From Moorena bouillonii PNG (GTDB taxonomy: Bacteria; Cyanobacteriota; Cyanobacteriia; Cyanobacteriales; Coleofasciculaceae), in the NCBI RefSeq assembly GCF_001942495.1, contig NZ_MKZS01000001.1:4597345-4661344 (forward strand): 64,000 bases of DNA, given 5' to 3'. The translations under genes were made by a program, and so were the position numbers. Positions 25,638-34,447 of this stretch are shown piece by piece (within the stretch, counting starts at the first letter, position 1; each line of letters begins with the position of its first letter). The notes below the pieces were generated by a model that was given only the letters and a program-made list of their open reading frames with translations, searched no databases and was not told the origin of the DNA.

Positions 25638-26413
25638 ACCAAGTTTTTCGACTTTTCTTTTTCCTTAGTTAAGGGCTGATAGGTCTTGTGATCATACGGC
25701 ACATATCCCTCAAAACCTGAATAAGTCATCTCACACAATAACCGAGACTTAAGCGGAGAAGGAGGTAAATTTACCTTTGCTACTTTCACTTCTACTAAAC
25801 CTGGATCACGCCTTAAAAGGTCAAATACATCGTGTGACAAGTAGCGGGGACAATACCCTAGGTGATAATGATCTTCTGTGGTTAACGCTAAAGCCTTATT
25901 GTCATAAGGATTCTGAAGCTCGTGACATAACCACAAAGGATCACCGACTTGTAGCTGCCCTATGCGATCCATAGAACACTCTGGTAAGTGACGCAAACCA
26001 TGTACTAGAAAACAAAAGTGGTATTTCCCGTCACTGTCGAGGTCTGGATAAGGAAAAACTTTAAAATTATCTGTTTGTCGATTTCCTTCGCTCCTTCCTA
26101 AAAATTCCATCAAATCAAAACTCTGGGCTGATAAGTTGAGCCGGTCTAGATGCTTTCGGTAATCTGGACGCGAGGGTGACATAACTCGGTTGGCAAAAAA
26201 CGCAAACAACTCCGCCGAACAATAGGTTTTATTCCACTCTGGGAAAGACATTAGAGGCTCAAACCCAAATTGTTTTTGCGCTTCCTTTGCACCTTTTATA
26301 TAAACAAACTCGTAATTCTTTCCATCAAATGTTAATCGACCCACCGGGTTCCAGGATCGACTTTGATAATCTTGCCAAGCTAAAAATAAAGTTTTTAGGG
26401 AAGTGATACTCAT
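25625..26413 (-). CDS. HIRAN-domain protein with HipA-N-like region
   Basis: The 262-residue protein has an N-terminal part (about 15-80: WNPVGRLTFDG, FEPLMSFP, FAFFANRVMSP) that resembles the N-subdomain of HipA kinases. The C-terminal part (about 130-240) reads as a HIRAN domain (LQVGDPLWLCHE, NKALAL, LGYCPRYL), a module linked to DNA ends or remodelling enzymes in other proteins. Its ATG overlaps the stop of an upstream HipA-like kinase frame as ATGA, so the pair was translationally coupled: a split HipA arrangement. The kinase partner is decayed here, so the protein may now act alone or be drifting. The C terminus is supplied by a dispersed repeat. Confidence 0.7.
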   Translation of the reverse strand: MSITSLKTLFLAWQDYQSRSWNPVGRLTFDGKNYEFVYIKGAKEAQKQFGFEPLMSFPEWNKTYCSAELFAFFANRVMSPSRPDYRKHLDRLNLSAQSFDLMEFLGRSEGNRQTDNFKVFPYPDLDSDGKYHFCFLVHGLRHLPECSMDRIGQLQVGDPLWLCHELQNPYDNKALALTTEDHYHLGYCPRYLSHDVFDLLRRDPGLVEVKVAKVNLPPSPLKSRLLCEMTYSGFEGYVPYDHKTYQPLTKEKEKSKNLVCPM

Positions 26414-26871
26414 AAATTTAATAGAGAGAGCAGTCTTTTTTTGTTGGTGAGCAAAATTTTCTTAGCAAAGTCAGATGCTTCTTTTGAGATCCGAGAATCT
26501 GGAAATGCCTGTAAAGTTGAATTTATCTGTTGCTCTGAAATTTGTTCAAGACGGTTGAGCCACTCCTGACTAGCTTTAGGATAGTGAGTGTTAACATATT
26601 CAAAAAGTTCAAATGTTTTCAGAGGCTTTTTTTCATTTTCGTTAAGATAAAAGGCTGACCAGCACCGATTTACGTAAGACTCTACAGACTTATGCTGGCG
26701 TTTAGTATCAGAAAGTTCACGACCCAGGCATGAGGCGTGATCGTAAGTGATAGGGTAAACGCATCTTAATTTTTGTCCAAAATATGGTAAGATTAAAAGT
26801 AGGATTAACCACCGATTATAGTTGATTAGTACTAATCAATGGCCAGAGGCTTCAAAACGGCTGTATTCCCA
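26410..26871 (-). pseudogene. Decayed HipA-like kinase gene (C-terminal part)
   Basis: The minus strand from 26835 to the TGA at 26412-26410 is open for 141 codons but has no usable start. It includes NYNRW, then VYPITYDHASCLGREL, which matches the NW...YDHGSSLG segment of HipA-like kinases, and a helical C terminus ending KKRLLSLLNL. In the same frame upstream, 26871-26839 reads WEYSRFEASGH before a TGA at 26838-26836. Everything before that is missing. The directly repeated 15-mer AGGGTAAACGCATCT (26752-26766 and 26871-26885) suggests the rearrangement that broke the gene. Confidence 0.6.
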
Positions 26872-27038
26872 GGGTAAACGCATCTATTTGATCAGCGAGA
26901 TCACATCTTAGAAGTAGCTTTAATCTAAACTCCAGTGTGTTGGCTTGCTGAAACTATTCTACCAGTGGAAACTATTTGGCATTGCTATCTAAGACAATTC
27001 CCTGTTCCACACGTCATGCAGTTTCCCGTCTGATAGGT

Positions 27039-27064
27039 AACCTCACCCTTCCCGGTGTGAGGTT
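27039..27064 (+). terminator. Rho-independent terminator without a known upstream gene
   Basis: AACCTCAC (27039-27046) pairs with GTGAGGTT (27057-27064), followed by TTACTTTTATT. No plus-strand gene lies just upstream, so a short RNA in 26885-27038 is possible. Confidence 0.55.
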
Positions 27065-27176
27065 TTACTTTTATTAGTCCCTAAAGCTGATCAAAAGAAG
27101 AGTCTACCACTTACATTCCATTGATTTTCCTGTCGTCGGAGGATATACTGATGCCAGACAACGACAAATCTAAAAA

Positions 27177-27211
27177 GCGATCGCACTGACCTGTCCCGGA
27201 AATGCGATCGC
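27177..27211. repeat. Inverted pair of HIP1 sites
   Basis: AGCGATCGCA and TGCGATCGCT face each other across about 15 bases, giving a stable hairpin just before the small gene at 27250. Confidence 0.5.
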
Positions 27212-27249
27212 TAACACAAGTAACAACTTGCAATAAATCACTTACAATC

Positions 27250-27456
27250 ATGAACGAGATTTTAACTGTTCGCAAATCTTCCATTAAACTAGTCCACGAC
27301 TTAACCCTGGACACCTATACTGCGGATGAAGTGGACAAGCAGACGGGAATGTTCATTAACTACTTCAGTGGTTCTGGAATGGCTCTTGCAGTTGACTTAC
27401 CGGATAACACAGCCCTACAAAGTCGCCTATCCAAAAAGCTGAAGGCTATGCAATAA
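27250..27456 (+). CDS. Small hypothetical protein
   Basis: The 68-residue product (MNEILTVRKSSIKLVHDLTL...) has a mixed alpha/beta composition without membrane segments. I choose ATG 27250. The frame is open to 27202, but the upstream residues come from a HIP1 hairpin and look random. I do not recognise the family. Its neighbour, the frame at 27648, is equally unknown, and both may be fragments of a once larger region. Confidence 0.4.
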   Translation: MNEILTVRKSSIKLVHDLTLDTYTADEVDKQTGMFINYFSGSGMALAVDLPDNTALQSRLSKKLKAMQ

Positions 27457-27647
27457 GAGAATTTCACAGTCCTACAATCTAAGTATCGGATGGAGTCTGG
27501 AGGACTAACTGATCTGTTCCTCTGGACGATTTCAGATGCTTTGACTTTCTGGGAGTACTAGGCATTTGTTTCCAATTCTGTCAAAAAAAAGCCAAGGAAA
27601 AAGCAAGAAACATTATCATTGCTTCTGCTCGGGCTAACCTCCAAATC

Positions 27648-27890
27648 GTGACCGACGAAGCCTTTGGTCGTGGGTACACCTCTGGGAAAGCACAAGAACT
27701 GATGCTGGCCTATCAAGGTCAAAACCAGCGCCTCAAGAAAGACCTAGACCTAGCCAAGGAAGCCCTAGCCGAGCCAGACATCCTAGACGATGAAAACTGG
27801 CGGCTGCGGCAGCAAATCCGTGAAATGGGAGGAGTTCCGTACGACGAACAAATTGGATACACCAGCAACAATCCCAACGAACCTTTTTAG
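27648..27890 (+). CDS. Small coiled-coil-like protein, N terminus uncertain
   Basis: From GTG 27648 the product is 80 residues: TDEAFGRGYTSGKAQEL followed by a helical, charged segment (QNQRLKKDLDLAKEALAE, ENWRLRQQIREMGG). The same frame is open upstream to about 27516 and would add a short hydrophobic stretch and a basic helix (FDFLGVLGICFQFCQKKAKEK), but it offers no ATG, GTG or TTG. The gene has therefore either lost its start or uses a rare one. The function is unknown. Confidence 0.45.
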   Translation: MTDEAFGRGYTSGKAQELMLAYQGQNQRLKKDLDLAKEALAEPDILDDENWRLRQQIREMGGVPYDEQIGYTSNNPNEPF

Positions 27891-28144
27891 ATCCCAAATT
27901 TTTCCAAATTAATTGCGTACGCTTGAATGGCTTGAAAAACAGCACTTGAATAGAAGTAGAGTGGGCTCCTTCCTGCCCGCCCGAGGCAGGAAACGAGCAA
28001 GATACCTGTTTCACCAAGATGCCCATTTCACTGTACAGAACTAGTGCCAACGAGAGACCATTTTTTGGGAGGAAGCTATTGCGTAAGTGTTGCCTCCCAA
28101 TCCCGGTAACCCCAGTTACAAGCCTTATCAATACTGTAAATTGA

Positions 28145-31100
28145 TTATTTCGAGTCTGGCGGTAACTGTTGCGCTACGGTTTTGGGATCTTTATCTATTT
28201 CCTCTGTATCTGGGTTGAGGTCGATGTCAGGATTGAGTTTTTGTGCTTCTTGATAGACAGAAATAGCCTTTTTTATTTTCCCCTGTATTGCTAGCCACCT
28301 ACCCTGTCGTACCTTCTCTTGTGCCGCTAACAGTAGTGCTACTTTTTTAGGGTCTTTGTCGATTTCCTTTGTACTTGGGTTGAGGTCGATATCGGGATAG
28401 AGTTTTTGTGCTTCTTGATAGGTAGAAATAGCCTGCTCTATTTCCCTATTCATTGCTAGCCGCCAACCCTGTTTTACTTTTCCTTTTGCAGCTAACAAGT
28501 GCGCTACTATTTTAGGGTCTTTGTCTTTTTCCTCTGTCTCTGGATTGAGGTCGATGTCAGGATTGAGTTTTTGCGCTTCTTGATAGACAGAAATAGCCTG
28601 CTCTATTTCCCTATTCATTGCTAGCCGCCTACCCTGTTCTACTTTTCCTTTTGCGGCTAACAAGTGCGCTACTATTTTAGGGTCTTTGTCTTTTTCCTCT
28701 GTCTCTGGATTGAGGTCAATATCAGGATTGAGTTTTTGCGCTTCTTGATAGGTAGAAATAGCTTCCTTTATTTTCCCCTCTTCTGCTAAGATCGCTCCAA
28801 ATTGTATCTTGACTGGTGCGGCTAACAAGTGCGCTACTATTTTAGGGTCTTTGTCTTTTTCCTCTGTCTCTGGATTGAGGTCGATGTCAGGATTAAGTTT
28901 TTGCGCTTTTTTAAATTTTTTAACAGCACTCTTGATATTTTGCTCTTTTTGTAAAATAGCTCGACCTTGTCTCACCAGAAATTCGGCTTTGGTTTTATCT
29001 TCCCAACTGGCATGCTTAAGACAAGCTTCTCCTGCTTTATTATTTTTAGGTGCAACGAGGTCAGGATGAAATTGCAGCTGATCACATCCCTCTTTTAAAG
29101 CCTCTTGCCAAGAGTAATTGCCCCACAAACGCACTGTTCTGTCGTTACTGCCACTGAGAATCTGTTTGCCATCTGGACTAAAAGCGATCGCATTGACCCT
29201 ACTTGTATGACCTTCAAAGGTATGGATTAGTTGACCGGTTTCTGTGTCCCACAACCGCACTGTTCTGTCGTTACTGCTACTGAGAATCTGTTTGCCATCT
29301 GGACTAAAAGCGATCGCAGTGACATAACTAGTATGACCTTGTAAGGGATGGATTAGTTGACCGGTTTCTGTGTCCCACAACCGTAAGGTACTGTCGTTAC
29401 TGCCACTGAGAACCTGTTTGCCATCTGGGCTAAAGGCGATCGCATCGACATAACTAGTATGACCTTGTAAGGGATGGATTAGTTGACCGGTTTCTGTGTC
29501 CCACAACCGCACTGTTTTGTCCCAACTGCTACTGACAATCTGTTTGCCATCTGGACTAAAAGCGATATTAGAGACAGCCCTTGTATGACCTTGTAAGGTA
29601 TGGATTAGTTGACCGGATTCTGTGTCCCACAACCGCACTGTTCTGTCGTTACTGCCACTGAGAATCTGTTTGCCATCTCGACTAAAAGCGATCTCCCAGA
29701 CAGCATCAGTATGACCTTCTAGTTGATGGAGAAGTTGACGGGATTCTGTGTCCCACAACTGCACTGTTCCGTCGTAACTGCCACTGAGAATCTGTTTGCC
29801 ATCTCGACTAAAAGCGATCGCATTGACCCTACTTGTATGACCTTCTAGTTGATGGAGAAGTTGACGGGATTCTGTGTCCCACAACCGCACTGTTCCGTCG
29901 TAACTGCCACTGAGAATCTGTTTGCCATCTGGGCTAAAAGCGATCGCAGTGACCCTACTAGTATGACCTTCAAAGGTATGGATTAGTTGACGGGATTCGG
30001 TGTCCCACAACCGCACTGTGCGGTCCCTACTGCCACTGAGAATCTGCTTGCCATCTGGGCTAAAAGCGATCGCATCGACACCACCTGTATGATCTTCTAA
30101 TGTATGGATTAGTAGACGGGATTCGGTGTCCCACAAGCGCACTGTTTTGTCCTTACTGCCACTGAGAATCTGTTTGCCATCTGGACTAAAAGCGATATCC
30201 CAGACCTGATCTGTATGATCTTCTAATGTATGGAGAGTTTGACCAGATTCGGTGTCCCACAAGCGCACTGTGCGGTCCCAACTGCCACTGATAATCTGCT
30301 TGCCATCTGGACTAAAAGCGAACGCAATGACATTATCTGTATGACCGTGTAAGGTATGGAGAGCTTGACCGGATTCAGTGTCCCACAACACTGTTTTGTT
30401 TAAACTCCCACTGAGAATCTGTTTGCCATCCGGACTAAAAGCGATATCATAGACACCATTTGTATGACCTTGTAATGTATGGATTAGTTGACCGGATTCG
30501 GTGTCCCACAACCGCACTGTTTTGTCCCTACTGCCACTGAGAATCTGCTTGCCATCTGGACTAAAAGCGATATGATAGACCCCATCAGTATGACCTTGTA
30601 ATGTATGGATTAGTTGACCGGATTCGGTGTCCCACAACCGCACTGTTTTGTCGTCACTGCCACTGAGAATCTGTTTGCCATCTGCACTAAAAGCGATATC
30701 ATAGACACCATTTGTATGACCTTGTAATGTATGGATTAGTTGACCGGATTCGGTGTCCCACAACCGCACTGTTTTGTCCCTACTTCTACTGATAATCTGT
30801 TTGCCATCTGGACTAAAAGCGATATCATAGACACTATCTGTAGGACCTTGTAAGGTATGGATTAGTTGACCGGATTCGGTGTCCCACAACCGCACTGTTT
30901 TGTCCCTACTTCTACTGATAATCTGTTTGCCATCTGGACTAAAAGCGATATCATAGACACTATCTGTAGGACCTTGTAAGGTATGGATTAGTTGACCGGA
31001 TTCGGTGTCCCACAACCGCACTGTTTTGTCCCTACTGCTACTGATAATCTGTTTGCCATCTGGACTAAAAGCGATATCATCGACATAATTTGTATGACCT

Positions 31101-33637
31101 TGTAAATGATTCCTTTCTCGAACCTTATCTAAGGTTCCAAATAAGCTAGAATGAACTTCATTGAACACTTTTGGTTGCAAGGATTTTTGGTAATCTTGAA
31201 TTTTAGCGGTTGATTCAATAGCTTGGATCAATTCTTCTGTAGTAGGTTTTACTGATAGAGAATACTTAATCTTGGTAGCTTCTGCGAGTAAGTCTGAGTT
31301 AATTGCCTCTTTACGAAATTGTAGACCCAAAATAGTGGCAATAACTCCAACCACTATAACCAATGTCAACCAAATCGTAAGTTGCTTCTGATTTTTTTCT
31401 GCTAATTGACGTGCCTTTACCTCTGCTTTGCGTTTGGCTTCAGACTCCTCTAGTAGTTTCTGTTGACGTTGTTTTTCTTCCTGTTGACGTTGTTTTTCTT
31501 TGTCAATTATGTGATCGCGGACTTTTTGACTAACCTTAATAAGTTCTTGTGAATCACTATTAAGTTGACCCTGGTAAAGATGTTTAGTTAAATAATCCTC
31601 AGCATTACTTAATTTTGCACCTTGTAATAAAAAAGCAATTTCTTCTGGTTTACCTTCCCTTTTCCACTCTTCAGCCGCTGCCTCAATCTTACGGGCTATT
31701 CTCATCCCATCCCGGTTTTCACTTATCCAACTCCGCAACAGACTCCAATGACGAATCAAAGCTTCATGAGCCACATCCACCACTGCTACTCTCTCTGAGA
31801 CTTCTTTCCCTACCATTTCAGTGGTAACAACTAGCTTTTCATCAGCCAACTTCTGAACTACGGTATCAATAAGTTCTTCGTTATAGCGCTGATTCACTAA
31901 ATTCGGCTTTAATACTCGTCTGCGGGTATCTTCTGTCCCTTCCCCCAACTGGGTCAGTGCCAGAAAAATATGCTTAACTGCTGCTTGTTTTTCTTCTGAA
32001 AGTAGCTCATATACCTCAGTCGCCCGTTGACGCAAAGTACCCATCACACCACCCAATTTGACATAGGTCTTGAGCCGCAAACAGTTATCAGTGCTTTCTT
32101 CCCACAGTCGTGTCAGGGTATATTGCAGTAATGGCAGATATCCTGGTGCATCCGCTACATCTGCCAGTATTTCTTTCACCAGTTCTGGCTCAATGTCCAA
32201 TTCTACCTGTTTAGCTGGTTCTACAATTGCTTGTCTTAACTTCTCTGGTGGCATCGGCGTAACTGTCACCAAATTTTGTTGAATCTGCTGTGCTAATCCG
32301 CTATAGTCCTGTTCAAGACATTTACCAAAAAAGTCTGCTCGCATCGTCAATACCAAGCAGAGTTTATCCCCGGTTTTAGGTAAAGCTCCTAATAAGCATT
32401 CAAAAAACTGTTGTCTTTCTGAGCTATCCTGACACAAAGTAAATGCTTCTTCAAACTGATCAACTACCAGTATCACCCGCTGGGTATCGGTCACAGCGAT
32501 TAATTGTCTCAACCCTTCAGAACCCTTTAAGATCAAATCCTCGGCTTGAGCTAATTGAGTCGCCCGTTCGATATCAGATAACCCAGAATCTAAAAAGCTT
32601 AGTGCTAAGGAATTGAGGGGATGTTCACCGGGCTGAAGGATTTTTATCTGCCAACTTTCACTACCCGATAACCTCCGTCCCAGTTGTAACTGATACAACA
32701 ATCCCGCCCTAACTACACTAGATTTCCCACTACCAGACGCTCCCAAGACAGCCAGAAAATTACCAACACGCACCTTTTCCAACAATTGATCCGTTAAGGC
32801 AGTACGACCGTAGAAATACCTGGCATCTTCTTCCGTACAATCAAAATAAGCCAAACCCTTATAAGGACAGATACTTTTTGCCGAGGCAGCCAACTGTCTT
32901 GTTGCTGCTGTCCACCTGCGAGTCAGATTAATCGGTTCACCAGAATTACTAAAAATAGGACGCTGGGGAAAAGCATTCTGTTGTTGAGTAAGTAAATCAA
33001 CTAAGGAATAGTTAGTTACCCATCGCTCCTGGCTTGGTTCCAATCCCTTGATCAGTGCAGAGGTGAGAACACTATGATTACTATCAATTTCCTCATAGGC
33101 CAGTTCAAAGGCACGAGAAGCAGCAATGAAACACCGGTCTCTGCCTTTACCCCGGTCTCCAGGGTCTGCTTCTGCTACATTTAGGACTTCTCCGGCATAA
33201 CAGCAATCTAAAATAATAATCTGCTGCCTTACGTCACTTTCTTGTAGTAGTTCCCGCAACCATTTTAAACGAACACCCCAGTTACCCATGTCCGGGTTAA
33301 CATAACTAGTTGCCAAAAAGCCTTCTTGTATCCCTTTGCTCTTTCGTAAACCATGCCCAGAAAAATAGAGTAGCGCTGTATCTGGGGTTTTCCCATTTGG
33401 TTTGAACAATTGTACTATGGCGTCTTCTAACTGAGTTAGAGTGACTTTGGTTTTTTTACCAACCCGAATGGTATTATTCTGTTTATCCTTAACCGCCGGG
33501 AGTCGCGTTACCTTAAAGTCTCCATACTTCTCTAGTAATTGGGCTATAGCTTCTGCATCCTGCCCAGGTGCCGTTAAATTATTGAGGCGTTCATAGCTGT
33601 AGGTATTAATTCCTATTACTAAGGCATTCCGACTCAT
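28145..33637 (-). CDS. Caspase-like protease / STAND NTPase / WD40-repeat protein
   Basis: This is an 1830-residue multidomain protein. Residues 1-240 form a C14 caspase-like domain with catalytic His95 (FSGHG) and Cys146 (DCCYAG). Residues about 255-660 form a STAND NTPase with Walker A GASGSGKSS (299-307) and Walker B ILVVDQFEEAF. A charged coiled coil and one probable membrane or linker helix (WLTLVIVVGVIATILGLQF) follow. Sixteen WD40 repeats come next, each with the pattern AFSPDGKQI and RLWDTES. The tail has five repeats of about 55 residues around DLNPETEEKDKDPK. In such architectures WD40/TPR parts sense, the NTPase switches and the protease acts. Repeats 2 and 3 are identical in protein and repeat 6 lacks two residues (TVLWD). 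It diverges from a Trypco1-like gene 95 bases away. Confidence 0.93.
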   Translation of the reverse strand: MSRNALVIGINTYSYERLNNLTAPGQDAEAIAQLLEKYGDFKVTRLPAVKDKQNNTIRVGKKTKVTLTQLEDAIVQLFKPNGKTPDTALLYFSGHGLRKSKGIQEGFLATSYVNPDMGNWGVRLKWLRELLQESDVRQQIIILDCCYAGEVLNVAEADPGDRGKGRDRCFIAASRAFELAYEEIDSNHSVLTSALIKGLEPSQERWVTNYSLVDLLTQQQNAFPQRPIFSNSGEPINLTRRWTAATRQLAASAKSICPYKGLAYFDCTEEDARYFYGRTALTDQLLEKVRVGNFLAVLGASGSGKSSVVRAGLLYQLQLGRRLSGSESWQIKILQPGEHPLNSLALSFLDSGLSDIERATQLAQAEDLILKGSEGLRQLIAVTDTQRVILVVDQFEEAFTLCQDSSERQQFFECLLGALPKTGDKLCLVLTMRADFFGKCLEQDYSGLAQQIQQNLVTVTPMPPEKLRQAIVEPAKQVELDIEPELVKEILADVADAPGYLPLLQYTLTRLWEESTDNCLRLKTYVKLGGVMGTLRQRATEVYELLSEEKQAAVKHIFLALTQLGEGTEDTRRRVLKPNLVNQRYNEELIDTVVQKLADEKLVVTTEMVGKEVSERVAVVDVAHEALIRHWSLLRSWISENRDGMRIARKIEAAAEEWKREGKPEEIAFLLQGAKLSNAEDYLTKHLYQGQLNSDSQELIKVSQKVRDHIIDKEKQRQQEEKQRQQKLLEESEAKRKAEVKARQLAEKNQKQLTIWLTLVIVVGVIATILGLQFRKEAINSDLLAEATKIKYSLSVKPTTEELIQAIESTAKIQDYQKSLQPKVFNEVHSSLFGTLDKVRERNHLQGHTNYVDDIAFSPDGKQIISSSRDKTVRLWDTESGQLIHTLQGPTDSVYDIAFSPDGKQIISRSRDKTVRLWDTESGQLIHTLQGPTDSVYDIAFSPDGKQIISRSRDKTVRLWDTESGQLIHTLQGHTNGVYDIAFSADGKQILSGSDDKTVRLWDTESGQLIHTLQGHTDGVYHIAFSPDGKQILSGSRDKTVRLWDTESGQLIHTLQGHTNGVYDIAFSPDGKQILSGSLNKTVLWDTESGQALHTLHGHTDNVIAFAFSPDGKQIISGSWDRTVRLWDTESGQTLHTLEDHTDQVWDIAFSPDGKQILSGSKDKTVRLWDTESRLLIHTLEDHTGGVDAIAFSPDGKQILSGSRDRTVRLWDTESRQLIHTFEGHTSRVTAIAFSPDGKQILSGSYDGTVRLWDTESRQLLHQLEGHTSRVNAIAFSRDGKQILSGSYDGTVQLWDTESRQLLHQLEGHTDAVWEIAFSRDGKQILSGSNDRTVRLWDTESGQLIHTLQGHTRAVSNIAFSPDGKQIVSSSWDKTVRLWDTETGQLIHPLQGHTSYVDAIAFSPDGKQVLSGSNDSTLRLWDTETGQLIHPLQGHTSYVTAIAFSPDGKQILSSSNDRTVRLWDTETGQLIHTFEGHTSRVNAIAFSPDGKQILSGSNDRTVRLWGNYSWQEALKEGCDQLQFHPDLVAPKNNKAGEACLKHASWEDKTKAEFLVRQGRAILQKEQNIKSAVKKFKKAQKLNPDIDLNPETEEKDKDPKIVAHLLAAPVKIQFGAILAEEGKIKEAISTYQEAQKLNPDIDLNPETEEKDKDPKIVAHLLAAKGKVEQGRRLAMNREIEQAISVYQEAQKLNPDIDLNPETEEKDKDPKIVAHLLAAKGKVKQGWRLAMNREIEQAISTYQEAQKLYPDIDLNPSTKEIDKDPKKVALLLAAQEKVRQGRWLAIQGKIKKAISVYQEAQKLNPDIDLNPDTEEIDKDPKTVAQQLPPDSK

Positions 33638-33732
33638 AACAACCAGCTTTTTTTTTTAGATAAATAAATAATTAATAGGAATACAATTATGTTATCAATT
33701 TTGCCGGTAAATAGTTTAGCAAATATTATCCT

Positions 33733-34137
33733 ATGAGACTATTAACGCCAATTCAGCTAGAGGATGGCACAATTATTTATGTTGAAGTTACAGAGGATTT
33801 AGACATTCCTACGGTAAGCAGCCCAGACAACCAATACGAAGAGGAAGAGGAAGAAGAAGCCCTCACCGACAAGGGCATGAGTTCTCCTGAAAGGCTACGA
33901 CAGCAAATAATACAACATGCTCAAACCATTGAAGGGACGATCCGGGCTTACACTATTATTGGCTTAAATGCGTTTAAGAAAAAGCCAATCCCTAATGTTA
34001 AAAAAGTTACCCTAGAATTTGGAATTGAATTAGGGGGAGAAGCGGGGATTCCTTATGTAACCAAAGGCACTGCTAAAAGTAATCTTAAGATAACAGTAGA
34101 GTGCTCGCTTCCTAAGCAAGTTGAAAATAAAACTTAG
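33733..34137 (+). CDS. Trypco1-like (CU044_2847 family) protein
   Basis: The 134-residue protein starts with a beta-rich LEDGTIIYVEV segment. A poly-Glu linker (EEEEEEEAL) and a helix follow. The end is LEFGIELGGEAGIPYVTKGTAKSNLKITVEC, split here as LEFGIELGGEAG and NLKITVEC. This last pattern matches the trypsin-co-occurring domain 1 found beside proteases and STAND NTPases in conflict systems. Divergent placement from the caspase-STAND-WD40 gene across a 95-base AT-rich gap suggests a functional pair with a shared regulatory region. Its molecular role in such pairs is not established. Confidence 0.65.
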   Translation: MRLLTPIQLEDGTIIYVEVTEDLDIPTVSSPDNQYEEEEEEEALTDKGMSSPERLRQQIIQHAQTIEGTIRAYTIIGLNAFKKKPIPNVKKVTLEFGIELGGEAGIPYVTKGTAKSNLKITVECSLPKQVENKT

Positions 34138-34154
34138 TTAAAACAAATTACGCG

Positions 34155-34215
34155 TTCGCTTTTAGCGGAAGCTTTGCTTCATCGCTTTTAGCGGAAGCGA
34201 AGCTTCATCGCTTGC
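34155..34215. repeat. Tandem GCTTTTAGCGGAAGC repeats
   Basis: Two tandem copies of CGCTTTTAGCGGAAGC and GCTTCATCGCTT, each self-complementary in part, follow the Trypco1-like gene. Confidence 0.6.
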
Positions 34216-34317
34216 AAGTAACTGAACCAGTTTCCGTAGGGTAAACACATTTACCGATGGAGTGCGTAGGCATGTTCAAAGAGAGCGTACGCACTCCATC
34301 CTGAACCCCGCTTCACC

Positions 34318-34397
34318 CTATCCATACTTGGCATAGCGCATCACATTCAGGACTTCCGAACATCTCAATCCCCAGAAGTATTAGTTACATCGGGCAA
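34318..34397. repeat. Dispersed repeat (CATTCAGGACTTCCGA family), copy 3
   Basis: It has the CCATACTTGGCATAGCGCAT start, CATTCAGGACTTCCGA in the middle and TTACATCGGGCAA at the end. The left half recurs at about 36575-36632. Confidence 0.65.
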
Positions 34398-34447
34398 CCC
34401 TGATTTCAACACCTACCCCATGTGTTTCTTAGGAGTTAAGCCTGGTT

